NCBI RefSeq assembly: GCF_003206065.1
Contig: NZ_PZJQ01000005.1
Coordinates: 62,001-126,000, forward strand
DNA length: 64,000 bases
Reading direction: 5' to 3'
Source: Salinicola halimionae
GTDB taxonomy: Bacteria; Pseudomonadota; Gammaproteobacteria; Pseudomonadales; Halomonadaceae
Shown here: positions 61,760-64,000 of the stretch, one piece after another
Layout: the number at the start of each line of letters is the position of its first letter
Numbering within the stretch: the first letter of the stretch is position 1
The notes under the pieces: model-generated
What the model was told of the DNA's origin: nothing
Databases searched by the model: none
Seen by the model: only the letters and a program-made list of their open reading frames with translations
Program-made: the position numbers and the translations under genes

Positions 61760-64000
61760 ATGCCGAGGCTCACGCCGCACGCGGATTCCGCGCTCACTGA
61801 TTGGCTGGTCAATCGCCGTTCTGGTCTGCACCACCGGCGCTGGCGCGGCGTGCTGTGGATTGCCGACGATGCTCTGAATGCGATCCGCAAGGCGATGGCC
61901 TGGATCGCATCGACCGATTGGCAGTCGTCGCTGTGGGTGGGCCCCGAACTGCCGGAGTTGCCGGAAAGCCTAGCGCGATTGAGCGCTTCCCGCGCCCGCA
62001 CCCAACTGGGCAGCGAGCATGATCTGGTGGTGTTCGATGCGGTTTCCGCACAATCCGGGTTCGACCCGGACGCCTTCGGGGCCATCAGCGGCACCGTCCG
62101 GGCCGGGGGCTGGCTGGTGCTGCTGACGCCGAAGCACTGGCTAAAGCCCACCGGGGCAAACTGGCTGCCGGATGCCGACTATCGACGGCTGGCGCACTGG
62201 CCCCATGAGGCGGAAACCCTGACGACGCACTACCTGCAGCGCCTCGCAGGAAGACTCCGAGACAGCGCCGAACTGGCGGTATGGCCAGATGATGCCGCGT
62301 TGCTGCTTTCGTCTTCAACGATCGTCTCCGACCTCAGTCTCGATCCAACCATCGATTCAAACATTGACCCAACCATCGACCCGGAGCTCGAGCCGGACTA
62401 TTACATCGATGAGCGCGTCGACGACCGCGATTGTCTGACTCGGGATCAGGCAGAAGCAGTGTCGCGGCTGACGCGGATGCGACGGCGCCGCCCGGTGGTG
62501 TTGATTGCCGACCGTGGCCGTGGCAAGAGCGCGGCGCTGGGCATTGCAGCGGCGCGGCGCTTGCTGCAGGGAGAACGACGCCTCTGGATCACGGCGTCGA
62601 GTGTCGTTGCCGTCGAAGCCGTGTTCGAACGTCTCGCGCAGCTGTTGCCAGACGGCCTTCGCGAATCGAATCGCTTCGAGGTCACCTTGGATGGCCGCGA
62701 CTGCTGCGTGGAATGGCTGCTCCCCGAGCAGGTGACAGCAGCGCTGACGGCGGCCGATATCGACACACAGTCTCCGCCGACGCTGTTTGTCGACGAGGCG
62801 GCAGCGATCCCCGCCGCTCGGCTGATCGACTGGTTGCGCCGCTTTCCGCGCATCGCCTTCGCCACCACCGTGCATGGCTACGAGGGAACCGGACGCGGGT
62901 TCGAGGTGCGTCTGCGCGATGCGCTGGATCGGCTGACGCCGGATTGGAAGCGGCTGACGCTGCAGACGCCGATCCGCTGGGGGGCCGGCGATCCCTTGGA
63001 AACGCTGACTCGGGACCTGCTGTGTCTGGATGCCGAGATCGCCCCGGACGAGCCCGTTTCGAACGCCATGCGCGCATCGGTCAGCTATGAATGGCTGGAC
63101 AGGGAATCGCTGGCTCGGGACGAGGCCCTGCTGAATCCAGTGTTCGGATTACTGGTGCAGGCCCATTACCGCACCTCGCCCAGCGATCTGCGTCAGTTGC
63201 TGGATGGCCCCGATGTTCGGCTGCTGGCCGCGTTTGCCGGCGAGGACGGGGAAAAACGTGTGGTGGGGCTGTGCGTGGTGCAGCAGGAGGGCGGCTTCGA
63301 CGCCGAACTGGCCAACGCCATCTATCGCGGAAAGCGGCGCCCGCGCGGCCATCTACTGGCACAGTCGCTGGCCACCCACGGCGGCTTTGAGGCGGCGGCG
63401 CTCGCGCGCTGGTGGCGCATCATGCGCATTGCCGTGCATCCCGCTGTTCGGCGCCGGGGGCTGGGTGCCGCCATGATCGAACAGGTTGCGAACGCGGCAC
63501 AGGATCATGGCCTCGACCGCCTGGGTGTGAGCTTCGGCGCAGAACCGTCCTTGATTCATTTCTGGCGTCAGCAAGGTTTCAAAACGTTGAGAGTCGGGCT
63601 GACACGGGAGGCCTCCAGCGGCGAACCGGCGCAGATGATGGGGCGCGGGCTGACGTCCGATGCCGAACAGGCCATGGCTCGCGTGAACGCGGACCACGTC
63701 TGCCAGTTGCCGGACCTGCTGGCCAGCGAGCTGCGTGACATCGAGCCCCTCGTCGCGGCGGCCTGGCTGCATGAAGGGGCGGTGGCATCGCTGCCTGCCG
63801 ATCTGCCGGAACGACTCGGCTGGTTTGCCGCGGGCGGCGGCGAACTGGCGCTGGTGCGGCCCTGGCTGCGACTAGCCTGGCTCGGCTGGTGGCGGCAACA
63901 GCCAATGGACAGCGTTTCGCAGGTGCTCGAGTCCGATCGTACCGATAGCGTATCGAGCTCGGGTATGGAGACTCAGGATCTGGAACAGGCGCCGAATGTG
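61760..64000 (+). CDS. tmcA: tRNA(Met) cytidine acetyltransferase TmcA, partial at right edge
   Basis: 747 codons visible, frame still open at the window end. N-terminal DUF1726-type domain, a helicase-like ATPase with Walker A ADRGRGKSAALG and Walker B LFVDEAAAIPA, FATTVHGYEGTGRGFEVRLR, then a GNAT acetyltransferase domain (IAVHPAVRRRGLGAAMIEQV). TmcA makes N4-acetylcytidine at position 34 of the elongator tRNA-Met in gammaproteobacteria. An insert near residues 195-215 has a small TID repeat (DPTIDSNIDPTIDPELEPDY). Confidence 0.93.
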   Translation, partial: MPRLTPHADSALTDWLVNRRSGLHHRRWRGVLWIADDALNAIRKAMAWIASTDWQSSLWVGPELPELPESLARLSASRARTQLGSEHDLVVFDAVSAQSGFDPDAFGAISGTVRAGGWLVLLTPKHWLKPTGANWLPDADYRRLAHWPHEAETLTTHYLQRLAGRLRDSAELAVWPDDAALLLSSSTIVSDLSLDPTIDSNIDPTIDPELEPDYYIDERVDDRDCLTRDQAEAVSRLTRMRRRRPVVLIADRGRGKSAALGIAAARRLLQGERRLWITASSVVAVEAVFERLAQLLPDGLRESNRFEVTLDGRDCCVEWLLPEQVTAALTAADIDTQSPPTLFVDEAAAIPAARLIDWLRRFPRIAFATTVHGYEGTGRGFEVRLRDALDRLTPDWKRLTLQTPIRWGAGDPLETLTRDLLCLDAEIAPDEPVSNAMRASVSYEWLDRESLARDEALLNPVFGLLVQAHYRTSPSDLRQLLDGPDVRLLAAFAGEDGEKRVVGLCVVQQEGGFDAELANAIYRGKRRPRGHLLAQSLATHGGFEAAALARWWRIMRIAVHPAVRRRGLGAAMIEQVANAAQDHGLDRLGVSFGAEPSLIHFWRQQGFKTLRVGLTREASSGEPAQMMGRGLTSDAEQAMARVNADHVCQLPDLLASELRDIEPLVAAAWLHEGAVASLPADLPERLGWFAAGGGELALVRPWLRLAWLGWWRQQPMDSVSQVLESDRTDSVSSSGMETQDLEQAPNV

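Overview
The window looks like a chromosomal segment of a high-GC, aerobic gammaproteobacterium. The best fit is a halophilic or marine Halomonadaceae-like bacterium. This is inferred from the gene mix (TmcA, TRAP transporter, CPA1 Na+/H+ antiporter, PaoABC-type oxidoreductases, FadL-like porin, giant VCBS adhesin) and not from a marker gene. Coding density is high. Several 0.3-0.65 kb AT-rich gaps separate functional blocks. I saw no rRNA, tRNA, CRISPR array or insertion sequence.

Layout. (1) 1-16579, minus strand: a giant 3590-residue LEPRLLFDG/DUF4347/VCBS protein, then in the same operon a TolC-like outer membrane factor, two HlyD-like adaptors and an M50 site-2-protease/HlyD fusion that runs off the left edge. 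No ABC ATPase is visible. (2) 17228-19192: a DHA2 efflux pump with a MarR-like tail, flanked by AT-rich gaps. (3) 19822-23990: four envelope proteins (OM channel-like, FadL-like, a small acidic exported protein, a BamA/D15-type barrel). (4) 24522-35814: exported Cys-type sulfatase, periplasmic HAD phosphatase, a complete MoxR-DUF58-DUF4381-BatA-BatB-BatD-TPR operon, and a formylglycine-generating enzyme (FGE) that can activate the sulfatase. (5) 36066-40064: a Tat-type PaoABC aldehyde/xanthine oxidoreductase, closed by a strong terminator. (6) 40144-48787: TRAP transporter, IclR regulator and a thiolase/acyl-CoA ligase/DUF296/DUF296/SDR operon. Three near-identical 15-bp sites tie the transporter, regulator and catabolic operon into one candidate regulon. 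(7) 48826-51069: DUF302 protein and Na+/H+ antiporter. (8) 51437-55217: a second PaoABC set without a Tat signal. (9) 55203-58727: TetR regulator divergent from an EmrAB-type pump, with a perfect palindromic operator between them. (10) 58776-61166: LysR divergent from NmrA-like and AtaL-like genes. (11) 61337-64000: a small membrane protein and TmcA (truncated by the window).

How the genes work together: block 1 reads as a dedicated export and processing route for one giant surface protein. Block 4 joins sulfatase chemistry and its maturase to an envelope MoxR/VWA system. Block 6 reads as uptake of an organic acid followed by CoA activation and thiolytic or retro-aldol cleavage, with an unusual pair of DUF296 proteins, one with and one without its metal-binding histidines. 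All functions are inferred from visible motifs; no database search was run.
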